In this document: positions 52,671 through 64,000 of the stretch, piece by piece
Layout of the letters: each line of letters begins with the position of its first letter
Position numbering within the stretch: the stretch's first letter is position 1
The notes under the pieces: model-generated
The model's database searches: none
The model's input: only the letters and a program-made list of their open reading frames with translations
What the model was told of the DNA's origin: nothing
Translations under genes and position numbers: made by a program
Assembly (NCBI RefSeq): GCF_021018805.1
Contig: NC_086248.1
Coordinates: forward strand, 53,511,485 to 53,575,484
Source of the DNA: Prinia subflava
Taxonomy: Eukaryota > Chordata > Aves > Passeriformes > Cisticolidae
Length of the DNA stretch: 64,000 bases
Reading direction: 5' to 3'

Positions 52671-55197
52671 TTCTGATAAAGAAAGGGAGAGAGGTCATCT
52701 ATTCCTATGGATGGTTAGCTGTACTGCCACCCTTCATTTATAGGGATGTACTGTGCCAATACCCAAGTCAGGTGAACAGTATTATATTTAGCTGTTCCAG
52801 AGCTGAAGAAACTGCAGAGACTTTCAGGAGCTGTGGTCTTCTTCTAACCCACACTGGTTCTGGTGATATCAATCAGGTTTCATACAAGCCACCCAAGAAG
52901 CACAACTCTGAACTGACTGCTGTTCCCTTCCAATGGCCCTTGTGATATAAAATGACAGTGTCAGCTTAAACAAACTGTCTCCAGTGTGAGAAAAAATCTA
53001 ATCCCTACCATGGCACACATGGATTATTCACAGAGAGACAGAGGCTGTACTGGCTGAAACATGAACTGTATAGCACAAGTTACATGATGGGTGATCTCTG
53101 TATAAAAGTTTTTTCTGCCACTTCAGTATGTATAGGTGAATAGGATTTATTGCCCAATAAAGCCAAAGGTGATCAGCTCATAAGACCTGAAATCATTCTA
53201 TCCAAAGAAACCTAACCTTGTTAGCCTACCATTTAGGTTACTTATCCTCCAGCACCTGCAACAATTACTTCTAACTTTACCTGAAAATATAAAGCACTTG
53301 TTGCTCAGAATATTTCACTGACCCCAGAGAGCTGCTTTGGTTTTTTAGGGTTTTTTTTAACATTCTTTCTTCCATGGACAGCTGCTACTCACACTCCCCC
53401 TAGGCTGAGTCAATTTGGGTAGAGGACTTTTCAAATCTGCAGACAGAAGCAGAACTTACTGGAAATTAAAATTAAGAGCTATGTTAAAAAGCAAGGGTTA
53501 TTACCCACAGAATTTTACACTGCTTCACCATCAGTTGAAGTCCACAGATAGAGATAAAATCTGCCTTTCTAAAAATATAGTCTTGCTCTGCTCCAAGTTT
53601 TTGCACTTGATATAAAAATTATTCTGTTGAAAATCCTAATGCCTTCACAAAGCAGGTGGTCATCCTTGTGAATTGTGATGGTTCCTGGCTCTAAAATCTT
53701 GGAACATTTTAGTGCCTTGTGATTTTATTTTGAGCTTTCCTTTATATTTTCGGGAGCTACCTTTTGGGTTCTTTGACATTTCCTTACAGTTTGACAGAGA
53801 GATCTTAGACATGCTCTTCGTATGAAATTTAAATGGCTTAGCAGGTATGAACAAAAGGCTGTTAATAAAAGCTCTTGAGCCCACAGGGTTATTTGCCAGT
53901 GTTTGACTCCAGTGAACAGTCTATTGAAGAATCAGGATCCCCCAGAGCTTTTAAAAGAATTGAAGCACATGTACACACATTACATTGTGAAAAATAGTAA
54001 GTTTTTGGCTGACTTTTTATGGACTGAACAATAATAACCTGTGGGCATTTTCAACATTTTATTGAGCTATTCTGCACCTGCCAGAGTCAGAAAGATCTTT
54101 TCATTGATTTTAATAGAAGTTGGAGTAGATTCTTAATAAGGAAGAGTTATGGTTTTCAGCTGGTTGTGGCTTTGCAGAGAAACACCTTGCTTTTAACAGC
54201 ATTTCAAGTTACAGTCTTGCAAAGAATATTGACATGAATTTTTCCAAAGTCTGTTCAACAAAAAGCAATAGATCTGTATACACCAGTAAATTATAGAAAA
54301 TATATCTCCAGAAATCTCTCCCCAGCTGTTGTTAAGTGTGATAAGAATCATGGTCTTAATGAATGCATTTAAAGTGTTAGCACCGTGAATCTATTGAACA
54401 CTAAGCCCCCTGAAAGGTTTGAGTGCTGCAAAGGCTCTGCCAATGCTTTGTTCAGCCACAGAGAAAAAAGGACACTATTTGAGATTTCTAAGCTCTGTGC
54501 TAGTATAGACTTCAAGCTAAAAATAACCTTGACAGTATAGAGTCTCAAGCTAAAAATTCCTCCATCTACTGACAGGTATTAATGGTACTTGTCTTTATAA
54601 ATGTATTAAGATGATTGATACTGAAGTGTTTATAAAGTATTTTGAAGATAAAGCAGAATGCAAATGTTTAATACAGTAGGAGTTCCAATACAAATAGGCA
54701 TCTGCCAAAATGACTGTTTATACAAAATGAGACATCCAGGCTATCCTCAGCCAGTGTTACTTTTTATTTGACAGCACAGAACATGAACTCACTCTTCCAA
54801 TGGAAATATTTATGGATCCGTGCATTGCACCACACTACAAAATCTATTCAGGCAGCCTTGGTGTTCCAATGACTAAGCAGATGTTAAATACATTTGGGTT
54901 CTATCATCCATACTCACTTTGGGGGTACCATTTTGCTTGAGTGGACTCAGAGCAGAGAACTTACAACATAATCAGGGCTACACGGAAAATCTATGGCAAA
55001 GCCATGGTCTTGAGTCCTGATCCCTAAAGCCCAGCCTAAATTCTCTCACTACAGTAAGAATTTTTACTCTTCCTAAAAGATAAAAAATTTACTCTCTGTA
55101 AGAAAAAAAAAAAAAAGAAAAAGAAAAAAGTCAAACCCAAACTCCCAACTGAACATCCAAACTGTGCAAATTTCATTATCTATCTTGTTTCTATGGA

Positions 55198-55330
55198 TTG
55201 TTGGGGTTTTGTTTCTTTGTTTGGGTTTTTTTTGTTTTTGCGGGGGGGGGGTTGTTTGTTTGTTTTGGTTTTGTTTTTTGGGGTTTTTTTGGGTTTTTTT
55301 CCCTTTTCTTCTCTTTTTTTTTGGTGGGGA
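55198..55330. repeat. T/G-rich low-complexity tract with G9 run
   Basis: About 133 bp of TTTG, GGGTTTTTT and a nine-G run near 55242, nearly free of A. An A/G-rich stretch (poly-A with AAAAAGAAAAAG) lies about 90 bp before it at 55100-55130. False small hydrophobic open frames result. Confidence 0.9.
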
Positions 55331-56173
55331 AAGAAAAATGATCGGAGAAACCTAAATAAAAAGACATCCTAGAGCTTTAGGAAGAAGTATGGTTACTTTA
55401 AAGATGGAGTAAAGATTTTGGCAGTAAAAATTACTTGAGATATCTTCAAATTACAGAAAGGGTTTTGAAATATGTTTGGCATACCTTCAATGTATTTTTT
55501 GACAGCTGTAAACATGCGGGAGAAATTTTAAAATTAATTTCAAATATCACTCTCTCCCTTTGTGATTTCTTGAGTGGGGTGGGCTGTAATTTATTTTTAA
55601 AGAGGCAATGTAGGTTTCTAGATGCTGTTAAAAGAAACCAAAATAATCTCTTTGCACCCTGTCACTGTTCAAAGAAAAGGACACTGTATTAATTTAAATA
55701 TATTTGTGAAAGCTTGATTCCCCCAATGGAATTTACATAGCTACTTTCACTAATTATTCCTGAAGTTTCCCCTATCAGCTGTCAATTTGACACAGAAGGG
55801 AAGCAAAACAGTTTGACTTTTCCTGACAGCAAAGAGCTTTAACAGAACTATAATGAGAACTGGCATCTCATACTCCTTACCTCCCCGATGTCTATACTAC
55901 CAGAAGAAGGAACACTAATAACTCCTCTTTATGGAAGCATTAAAAAACACAGTTTAACTGAAACAGCCAGTAAAAGAAATCAACAAAACATTTAGTTTAA
56001 TAATGGTTACCTTGAATGTTTTTTTCATCCTTAATGTTTATCTTAAATTACAGACTTGTCTAACTTTCAAGTTAATGATGAATTGGTGGCACTGAATGTA
56101 TTTGCTCATTTTTATTGAAACAGAAGTACTAGCTGTCATTTTAAAATGCATACAAACCCAAGCTTGCTCTTGT

Positions 56174-56475
56174 CCTCCTCTCCTCTCCTCTCCTCTCCTC
56201 TCCTCTCCTCTCCTCTCCTCTCCTCTCCTCTCCTCTCCTCTCCTCTCCTCTCCTCTCCTCTCCTCTCCTCTCCTCTCCTCTCCTCTCCTCTCCTCTCCTC
56301 TCCTCTCCTCTCCTCTCCTCTCCTCTCCTCTCCTCTCCTCTCCTCTCCTCTCCTCGAATCTCCTCTCCTCTCCTCTCCTCTCCTCTCCTCTCCTCGAATC
56401 TCCTCTCCTCGAATCTCCTCTCCTTGAATCTCCTCTCCTCAAATCTCCTCGAATCTCCTCTCCTCGAATCCCCTC
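56174..56475. repeat. Pentanucleotide microsatellite (CTCCT)n with GAATC variant units
   Basis: About 300 bp. The left 180 bp is a pure TCCTC array. From about 56355 rightward, variant GAATC units interrupt it with increasing frequency, giving TCCTCGAATC, and two of these read TCCTTGAATC and TCCTCAAATC. The minus-strand open frames of 134 and 159 codons (Arg-Gly-Glu-Glu repeats) and the plus-strand Leu-Leu-Ser-Ser-Pro frames are artefacts of the 5-bp unit. Confidence 0.96.
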
Positions 56476-56590
56476 CTCTCCCCTCCTCCTTTTTATTTTT
56501 CTTTTTTCTTTTTCTTCTTTTTCTTCTCTTTCTTATTTTTCTTCTTTTTTTCTTCTTTTTCTTCTTTTCTTCTTTTTCTTCTTTTTCCTT
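56476..56590. repeat. Degenerate polypyrimidine tract (CTT/TTTTCTTC)
   Basis: Continues the CTCCT array as T-rich pyrimidine sequence with only a few purines, ending near CCTTCATTATT. With the array, the near-pure pyrimidine stretch is over 400 bp. Confidence 0.9.
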
Positions 56591-57045
56591 CATTATTAGG
56601 AGCATTTCTAAAAGGTCCACAAAAAGAGTCTGTCAAGCACACAATTTTGTCCTCACAGCTTTAGAAATAGCTTTAGAAAGCTGAAGAACAAACTTAAATG
56701 TAATTGCTTCCATTCTGTGTATGAAGTTGACTCCAAAAGCAAATTGTTTCTGCAAGAAGAATGTGTTTCATTAAAGAATAAAGGCTTCATATAAAATGCA
56801 GTTAACACTTGCCAACATATCAGTGAAAATGATTATAATTTTCTACCTTTTCCAAGGCATTGATATAACCCTGCTGCAAGACACTTTGGTTGTTATTATA
56901 ATTTACCATGCGAAAACTCAGATACATTTGCTGCCTCAGTGTTCTGCATCTATGGCTCTTGTTCCAGGTGTCCCTGGCTCTTCCTTAAGGAAAGGCAGTA
57001 TAAAAGAATCAGTGCTTTGTGATTGGTGGACTTCTTTCTTGGAGG

Positions 57046-57143
57046 CTTTTTTGGGGTTTCTTTTTGTTGTTGTATTTGTTTGGTTTTTTGTTTTTGTTTT
57101 GGTGGGTTTGTTTGTTTTGTTATGTTGTTTTGTTTTGCTTTTT
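57046..57143. repeat. T/G-rich low-complexity tract
   Basis: TTTTTTGGGG, TTGTTGTTG and GTTTTG units on the plus strand. Same character as the tracts at 32964, 35654, 55198 and 57438. Confidence 0.88.
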
Positions 57144-57437
57144 AAAAAATTAAATACACAAGCAAATTGAACATAGATGAGGGAATTTGTGAAAGTTTAA
57201 GAAAGCTGTGGGAAAAGTAAGATCTGACATAAAGAATTTAAGGATTCCTTTTATTTGAAGAGGCAGCCAGACTCTTGGGCTGGCACCTGCCAGAGCCTGT
57301 GGGAGAAGAGAGTGCCCAGAGAGTTCTCAGTCTGCCCTCATGACTCCTTATCCCTAGGGATGGTGGACTGAAGGCTGTATTTGGTCCAGCTGAGATGAGA
57401 TTTTTCTGCATTTCATCCCAAGCACAGATACATCAAG

Positions 57438-57650
57438 TTTTTTATTTCTTGTTTGTCTTCTTTTTGTGTGTGTGTGGGGGGGTTTGTTTTGCTTTGTTTT
57501 TGTTTGTTTGTTTTTGGGTTTTTTCTGGGTCTTTTTTGGCTGGTTTTTTTTGTTGTTTTGTTTTGTTTTTTGTGGGTTTGTTGTTGTTGTTGCTGTTTTT
57601 GTTTTGTTTTGTTTTGGGGTTTTTTGGGGGGTTTTTTGGGTTTTTTTGTT
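57438..57650. repeat. T/G-rich low-complexity tract, 213 bp, G-quadruplex-prone
   Basis: The longest tract of this kind in the window: TG dinucleotides, a seven-G run at about 57476-57482, TTGTTGTTG, and a terminal block of GGGG/TTTTTT alternation (about 57616-57648) with several G3-G6 runs in close succession. Open frames on the plus strand reflect only composition (Phe, Gly, Val, Cys). Confidence 0.9.
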
Positions 57651-60600
57651 TACTTATCAGCCATAAAGTTTTTTGGCTTCAGGGAAGGGTCTCAGTATAA
57701 TTAAACAGAGATTAGCTTTTAAATTAATGCAGAATCCAGTATATTTGGTCATTAAAAAAACCCAAGAGCACCACAAACAATGTACATTTACTTCACAACA
57801 TGCAAACATAAACATCCCCTTCTTTTTCTCTTCCAGTCCTGTTTCTCTCCAAGAGAGCAGAATGCTGCTTTTTCTGTCCTTCTTGGTATCATTAATATAA
57901 ATAGGGTCGTCACCAAACCCCTCTAATGCCCTCATTGGTAGCACAGGCCACCCAAGGGATGGGTACTGGTCAACACCTTTTCTAGTCCTACAGAGTCATC
58001 ATTCTTGTGGCAGCCTGTGACGAGCAGGTTGCACACACTGAGAGAAGCTAAGCCTTCATGAGAGACTTGTTTGGGACAGACACTGCTGGAATACAAATGT
58101 ATTCCCTTATCAAATTGGTCAATAAGCCTCTCTTGCCACCTGGGTAGGAGGAAAGAGCACAGGGATTCTTCCCCTAAACAGCCTATAAAAAGACCACAAA
58201 AAGACTTTTTTTTCTTGAAGAACCCATAGGTAGCATTTTTTTAAACTTTTTTGTGTGTGCATGTATTTTAGCCCTGTCCTATTAAAATACTCAGTCCAGA
58301 AGGTTCTCCATGTGAAGGTTCACCAAGCTAAATAAATCTTATTACTTTTTATGAAAAATGATAACACACTGAATCAATTTCTTCTTGTAGGCAGCTTTGC
58401 TTTGCAGTATGAAACATATGTTGTGGGGCAGCCAAGGCCCTTTCACCTTGCCCTTCTCCACAAACTTCATTTAAATTATCTAAGATTTCAAACGGTCTGT
58501 AAGGAAACATCCTGGGGCTCTCACTTTGGAGTATAAGTCCTTCTGCCAGCCTTTCATCTTAATTTCAGTTTGTTGCATGTACATTTATTTGACATCCAAG
58601 AGCATTTGTGACCCTTGGGCATCTCCTTCAATGTGTTCCTAGCACATGTTCTCCTGGATGAAGCATACAGAACAGCAGTTGGACCCTTCTCCTCTCCTCC
58701 TTTCTTCCCTTCCCCACACTGCCCTGAGACCCCTGAGACAGGGGATGCTGAGACCCTGGGGGGCACTGCAGTATCCTGGATCTTTTAGTGCTGAGCACAA
58801 TGTGAGACTTAACACACAGCCAACATGAATAGGTCAATACATTTTGAAAAATTAAAGTCTGCATCTCCCTCCACATCTCTCTGAGTAAAGTGTCTGTAAA
58901 TGTCCTTGTAGATATCAACATTTATATTATATTATATCAACAAATTTATTCAGGCTTGCCAAGGCTAGAGGATGAAATCTAAAAAGCCATCCCACTAAAG
59001 TCCATTTTACAAACAATGTGTTTCTTTAATTTATTTTTCTGAATTCTGCTCTCTGCTCACCTACAAAATCCACCTATGCAATATGGCTGAGGATGAGCTT
59101 GCCAAGGAAGATTTAATATATCACATGAGAGAAGGTACTATAAAAAGGGGAAAGAACCCATCCAATCCAAGAACTTAAACTCTTCCTAGAAGAAAGAATA
59201 ACATGAAATCAGAATAGTAACCAGAGTCACAGGGGAAAAAAAGCCAAAAAAACCCAACCAAACCACAATAACAAAGCTCAAAACAAGCCAGCTCCAAGAC
59301 TGGAAAAAAAAAAAAAGCTAAAGAATATTTTTCTGGTTTTGCTTTTAACACACATGCTTCCTAAAACTAGTGGGTAACCAGAGCCCCTTGCCCATGCAAG
59401 CCTGCCCTATGATAGGCACTATCATGAGCTATTCCCTGGAACCGTCCTCTCTCCTGGCCAGGACAGGGGCAAAAAGAGCAATCAGCTCAAAAGATGCTTG
59501 CCAAAAGTTACTCAAAAGTAACTTGGGGTGCATCACCCCATTTTGGGCAGTTATGGTTTTCCCAGTACATTGTATTTCTGAATACTAAAATAAATTTGAA
59601 TACATAAAATGTTATTTTCTGTCCCCAGACTGTGTGTTCTAACCCAGCCCCATGGTAAAGAGACAGGACCATGTCTCCCAGCTTCCATGTGGACACCAGC
59701 AACAGTAATGTTATTGGAAAGTGGGTGTGGGAAAGTTTTTTTTGCCATACACCTTTGACTAGTTAATTTCAAAGTTTCCTTTAAAAATCACTTCACAGTA
59801 GCACATTTCAGGAACTGCCATGACAGAAAGTCAGTTACACATACACGCTGGAGTATGTACATGCCAATATTCTTGTTTCCTTTCCCTTAAGACCAAGGAT
59901 CTTCTGTGGAGTTAACCAACCTGCCCCCATACATTGATGGGTGAATCTTTTTCAAATCAAACACACCTAAATGTATCACTTACTAAAGTTCCTCCTGATT
60001 TGTTTCGTGTTGTTTTAAAGCCTACTGACCTTTAAAGACTTGGAGACACCTTTAAAGAATTGGAAAGGAGCAGACTTTTTCATCTCCTCCCCAACCCAGA
60101 GAAGCACTGGAAAGAGCAAAAGATCAGTTGCATTTGTTTCACTTTGGAATTAAGTCATTGTAATCCTGCTTAAAACACTCAGCAGATTTTGAATGACAAT
60201 CAGCAAGAAGCTCACTTTCAGAGGTGTTGGGTGACCTCAGATGAAAGTGGGAGGTGTTGGTTCAGCTATTTAGCATAAATTTGGAACTACCTGTTGAAAC
60301 TGTTTCTGCTGAAAAGTTGAAACGTTACAGAGATAATAAGTCTTCCATCCATGCTTGGTTTGCTTCAGCCTGTGCTGAGTAAAAAAAAAATCAGTGAAAA
60401 CAGGAATTAAAATAAACCAAACCAAAACAACAAAATGGAGCAACTTAGACAATGTCCTGTTGCTGGATCAATTTACAAAGGTCACTGGAAGAAGAGGAAA
60501 AATGATCAGTTAAGAGTATAGAATCTAGTCTGAAAAACACATGGGCTTGAAGAGAGATAAGTATCTGTCTTCCTTAAACATTTGTGTGCCTGTGACAAGT

Positions 60601-61130
60601 TCAGAATAGTCACCTCCTGGTAAACTTGAAGTAATGAGCAAGATCAGGACATCATGGTACGGTGAGGAATATTTGTACAACCATGTAGGTGTGTTACTTA
60701 AAGTCTTAAAAGTGAAGGCATGGAAAATGCAGACTTGTATGTGTACATCAAAATAATTGTCACATTCTATCCTCTGTCTTTTCCAGGATTATCTGGTAAT
60801 TCAATTTTTATTTTGCCATGCTGGGCTGTAAACTCAGACCAACTTGCAAGGCATGAGCTCCTCCCCAATACAATGTTTGTAATTTTTCCCAAATGCCAAA
60901 TCATGTAGCACTCTGAAGCTATTTGTTTATCAAGTTGGCTTCTGTCTTGAGGACATTCAGAATTCTTCTCACTCTCTGAAATCTTCCTTTACTCTGGCTC
61001 CCTGGAGGGCACAGTAAAGTACCTGCCTCTCAGAGTGCTCTCCCAAAAAATGTTCTCCTCTCTCAACCCCAATGTCTGATGTTGCTTATCATTGCAATGC
61101 AATAAAAATTTCCTTCTTCTAAGAAATGAA

Positions 61131-61166
61131 AATTATATATATATATACGCATATATATATATAATT
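61131..61166. repeat. AT-rich perfect palindrome, 16-bp arms, ACGC loop
   Basis: AATTATATATATATAT at 61131-61146 is the reverse complement of 61151-61166; the four loop bases are ACGC. It is a TA-repeat-derived cruciform-capable sequence. Confidence 0.92.
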
Positions 61167-64000
61167 ATGCTAAAAAACAAACATCAAAAAGAAGCCTGCT
61201 CTGTAGCATTTGGCTATCCCTTAGCAGTGAGGTAGGGGCTGAGACCACCCTTGTGAAATCTCGCCTGAGCTATAATAACTTCCTGTCACATATACTTTGC
61301 TTCTCATTTGTTGCTTGTCCTCAGAACCCAGATGAATGGCCATGTTCAATGTTGCAGCATTGTTCCCCTTTTCCTGATGGATATCAACCGAAATGGTATC
61401 ACAAAATTTGCACCTTGTGGCTTTCAAGGCAGACTGACCCCAGAAATGTACTGGAGTTCATAGGTTATCAAATGAGGCATGTGATCAAATTCTCAAGTTT
61501 CTTGCCTGTGCTAAATCTGGTGTAGTGGCATTATTATTTTTTTAATATTTCACAATACCTCTGCAGAAATGTTCTTTATTGAAGAATCTGCTCACTTAAA
61601 TTACCCATTTCTTTCTCCTTGCTGTCCCTTGCTCAGCATCTTTTATCCTCAGTGGCCTAAATCAATTGTTCAACATTCCTTGACCACAAATATGACATTT
61701 ATTCAATATTTGAAACTTTTTCACTGACTGAAGCAGTCAGGATTTTTATATCCTTCCATATATTTCATAACAGCATATTTTTTGGAAGTTCCAATCTTGT
61801 TTAGATTTTTATACTTTCTATCCTGTCTATTCTTACATCCAAAGCCAGTGCTTTCTATGCTGCTGCCAAATAGAGGGTGAACAAGATTCCTATCTTTGTG
61901 ACAATCCCAGTCAGTTCACTGATTTTTTATTCTGTGTCTCTTGCACAAAGTTTATAAAACCTACGCTGCAAAAGCTAAAGGCCTATTCCTTAGGTCTCTC
62001 TCCATTGTGGTCACCTCCTGAATATCCTATAGGACTCATCATACCTGTCCCTGCTACCTTTAATCCACATACCAACAGCTTACTTGCATTTAGGACAGAC
62101 TTCTGCGGGTGTGATTCTGACTACTTAAAGGAGTATCATCTGTGTAAAGCAAGGCTATTATTTGAAGTAAACAACCTGCCTGAAAGGAAGGCACATTGAA
62201 GTAGAAACAAAACCTGCACTTCTTCCCTGTTTTGTTTTTTTTTTTTTTTTTTAAGAATTTTTTAAAAGCCTTTGCCACAAACAAAACCACACAGTTATTT
62301 TCTCACAGCTGTAATTACAGTTCATTGTCACACGAGCTGCACTACCTCTTCTGGCTGGAGGAGAAATATTAGGAGAACCTATAAAGTGCCTAGTGCTTTT
62401 ATATTCTATTTTATCCTCACCCCTGAAGAAGTCTGACCTATGAGAATTGCTGCTGTATTTCTAACTGCAAGGTAAGCTGGAAACCTTGATCATTTCAGGA
62501 GATGAAACCAAGCAGCAACCTATTTATACAGTTTAAACTGCACCAATCAAAGCTTCAATGACAGATCTTGTGCAGAAAAGGTTGCAGCAGTGTCACAGCT
62601 TCCTATGATTTCCACCTAGTTTAAAATGAATGCATACACCACTTGAGCAGGAGGGTTCAAGCATTTTCAGTACACAGAGGCAATTTTGCAATGTTAGTCT
62701 GGATTATCAGTGAGTTTCATAACAACTTCACCCTGAAAGTGAAGAAAAAGGCTACAGCACCAGGTTCTGTGCAGAAGATAGTTCAGACCATGGGTCCAGA
62801 TGGGCTATTTATTGAACCTGTTCATTGATACAGCCAGTGAGTCAGAAAGACTAACAAAATATTAAGTAGTTTAATGTCTTTGATGACAAACTATGATTCC
62901 ATGTGTTGGGACTTAAGCAAGACAAATGTCTTCCAAAACTTTTCTGAAACTTACAGTTTGACTTCACAGCTACTATAAAAATACAACTCACTCTGGTTAT
63001 CTTGAGAGAGAAACCCCAAAGATACTGTAATCTTTGGTTTCATGTTTGTTATCAGAATGCAAAAAGACATTCACTTCCTTCAACATTTCAGGACTACAAA
63101 ACACTGTGTTGTTTCAGTTACTATTCTGGAAGATTAAATACAAAAAATAAAGACAAGTTTCACACTGAGAAATGGAAAGAGCTCACACTGGTTTGCACCT
63201 GGCAGGAAAATGCAGAGATATTATCAGAGTTTGGAGGTACTGTGTTTTGCCAGATGCCATTTCTGTGCTCATTAGAAAAGAGCTCCAGGGTACTCCAAAG
63301 CTTGCAAGAAAGATCAGGTTTTGTTACTATGTCCAGCAGACAGACTTTTTTGCTGATTTTTTATTTTTAACATAGACTCTTTTTTTCCTCTTTTACTTAG
63401 TGGGGATTTGAAAAAATCTCTGAGCATAAGGGGATTTTAAATTTATCTTGGTATAATTTGTGAAGTAAGGGACTATTTTCTTATCCAGATGGAAGCTAGA
63501 AGGCCTTACAAAAGACTGTTGAAATCAAGCTATCTCAAAAAGGCACAAAAACATCTGTTCTTTGTTGGTCAAGACACAGCTAATAAACATTATTATTAGG
63601 TAAGCATCCTATTGTGTCTGTCATCATACATGTCAGTCTCTGCATAAATTAGGACTCTAAACCAAACAGCCTGGAAAGAATTCATTTCTGAGAAGCGTGG
63701 GCCAAAATAACACTTATGCCTGTTAACCACCACCACAATCTCACACCATCCTTTTAGTCAGGCTTAAAGGAAAAACGTCCAGGAAGCTTAAAATAATTTA
63801 GAAGCACTTCTCTAGTCTCAGTACCTCAATGTTCACTCAAACAGAGCCCCCAGTTAAAAAATTACCAAAGATTTCTCTGCGTAAAGTTGAAGGAAGATTT
63901 ATGGTACTAAACGTCTGCATATTCTGAAAGTCTCATCCTCAGTACACACAATCTGATTCCAGCAGATTATTCCACCCTAGAAAGTAATGACATAGGTGAG

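Larger units (their letters stand above)
48425..64000. other. Upstream flank of THEMIS; no second gene recognised
   Basis: 15.6 kb beyond the THEMIS start codon. It holds an LTR (52068-52505), a probable CR1 remnant (52575-52670), T/G tracts (55198, 57046, 57438), the CTCCT tract (56174) and an AT palindrome (61131). In mammals the next gene on this side is PTPRK, same strand, with its 3' end facing THEMIS. I looked for its conserved phosphatase-domain exons on the minus strand and saw none, so it probably starts beyond the right edge. The remaining open frames (for example 63002-63370) have no recognisable domains. Confidence 0.6.

Noticed and set aside
56038..56620. Open frames of 134, 159 and 167 codons on both strands
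   Set aside because: Artefacts of the 5-bp CTCCT unit, which is open in all frames on both strands.
48425..64000. 3' end of PTPRK, expected next to THEMIS from mammalian gene order
   Set aside because: No phosphatase-domain exon wording was seen on the minus strand; probably beyond the right edge.

Overview
This is a vertebrate nuclear DNA window, AT-rich and mostly non-coding, and almost certainly from a bird. The evidence for a bird is a 5'-truncated CR1 LINE fragment with recognisable avian CR1 wording, and two decayed endogenous-retrovirus LTRs that read like LTR families common in bird (especially songbird) genomes. 'Passerine' is an inference; 'bird' is well supported. No bacterial, CRISPR, plasmid or operon-like organisation is present.

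The one gene I can support is THEMIS (thymocyte-expressed molecule involved in selection), on the minus strand. Four coding exons are placed to the base by splice sites, reading phase and protein similarity: exon 1 (48334-48424, holding the start codon), exon 2 (34339-34497), exon 3 (26162-26620) and exon 4 (22422-23461). Together they give 1749 nt, exactly 583 codons, with no frameshift or internal stop. Introns 1, 2 and 3 are 13836, 7718 and 2700 bp, with phases 1, 1, 1; exon 4 ends in phase 0. The encoded protein has both CABIT modules, a Cys at 152 and a Cys at 413, the basic KGKFKRRPR stretch, paired tyrosines at 540/541 and the GRB2-binding type proline motif PPPRPPKKP at 553-561. The last part of the protein (about 55 residues in mammals) is not recognised here. 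Its exons either lie beyond the left edge or are too diverged to call.

Layout, left to right: 1-22421 is intron 4 (and perhaps the gene's 3' part), with microsatellites, a perfect 31-bp hairpin and an LTR. 22422-48424 is THEMIS exons 4 to 1 and their introns, with twin hairpins, several T/G-rich tracts, a 228-bp TTTC tract and the CR1 fragment. 48425-64000 is upstream flank: a putative T-cell promoter region, a second LTR in the THEMIS orientation, a CR1 remnant, a long CTCCT pyrimidine tract with CpG-decayed variant units, more T/G tracts and an AT palindrome.

I looked for an undescribed system and do not see a convincing one. The most unusual structures are the perfect hairpin at 19151-19217 and the two abutting hairpins at 27766-27833. 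Long open frames over the simple repeats are artefacts of the repeats.
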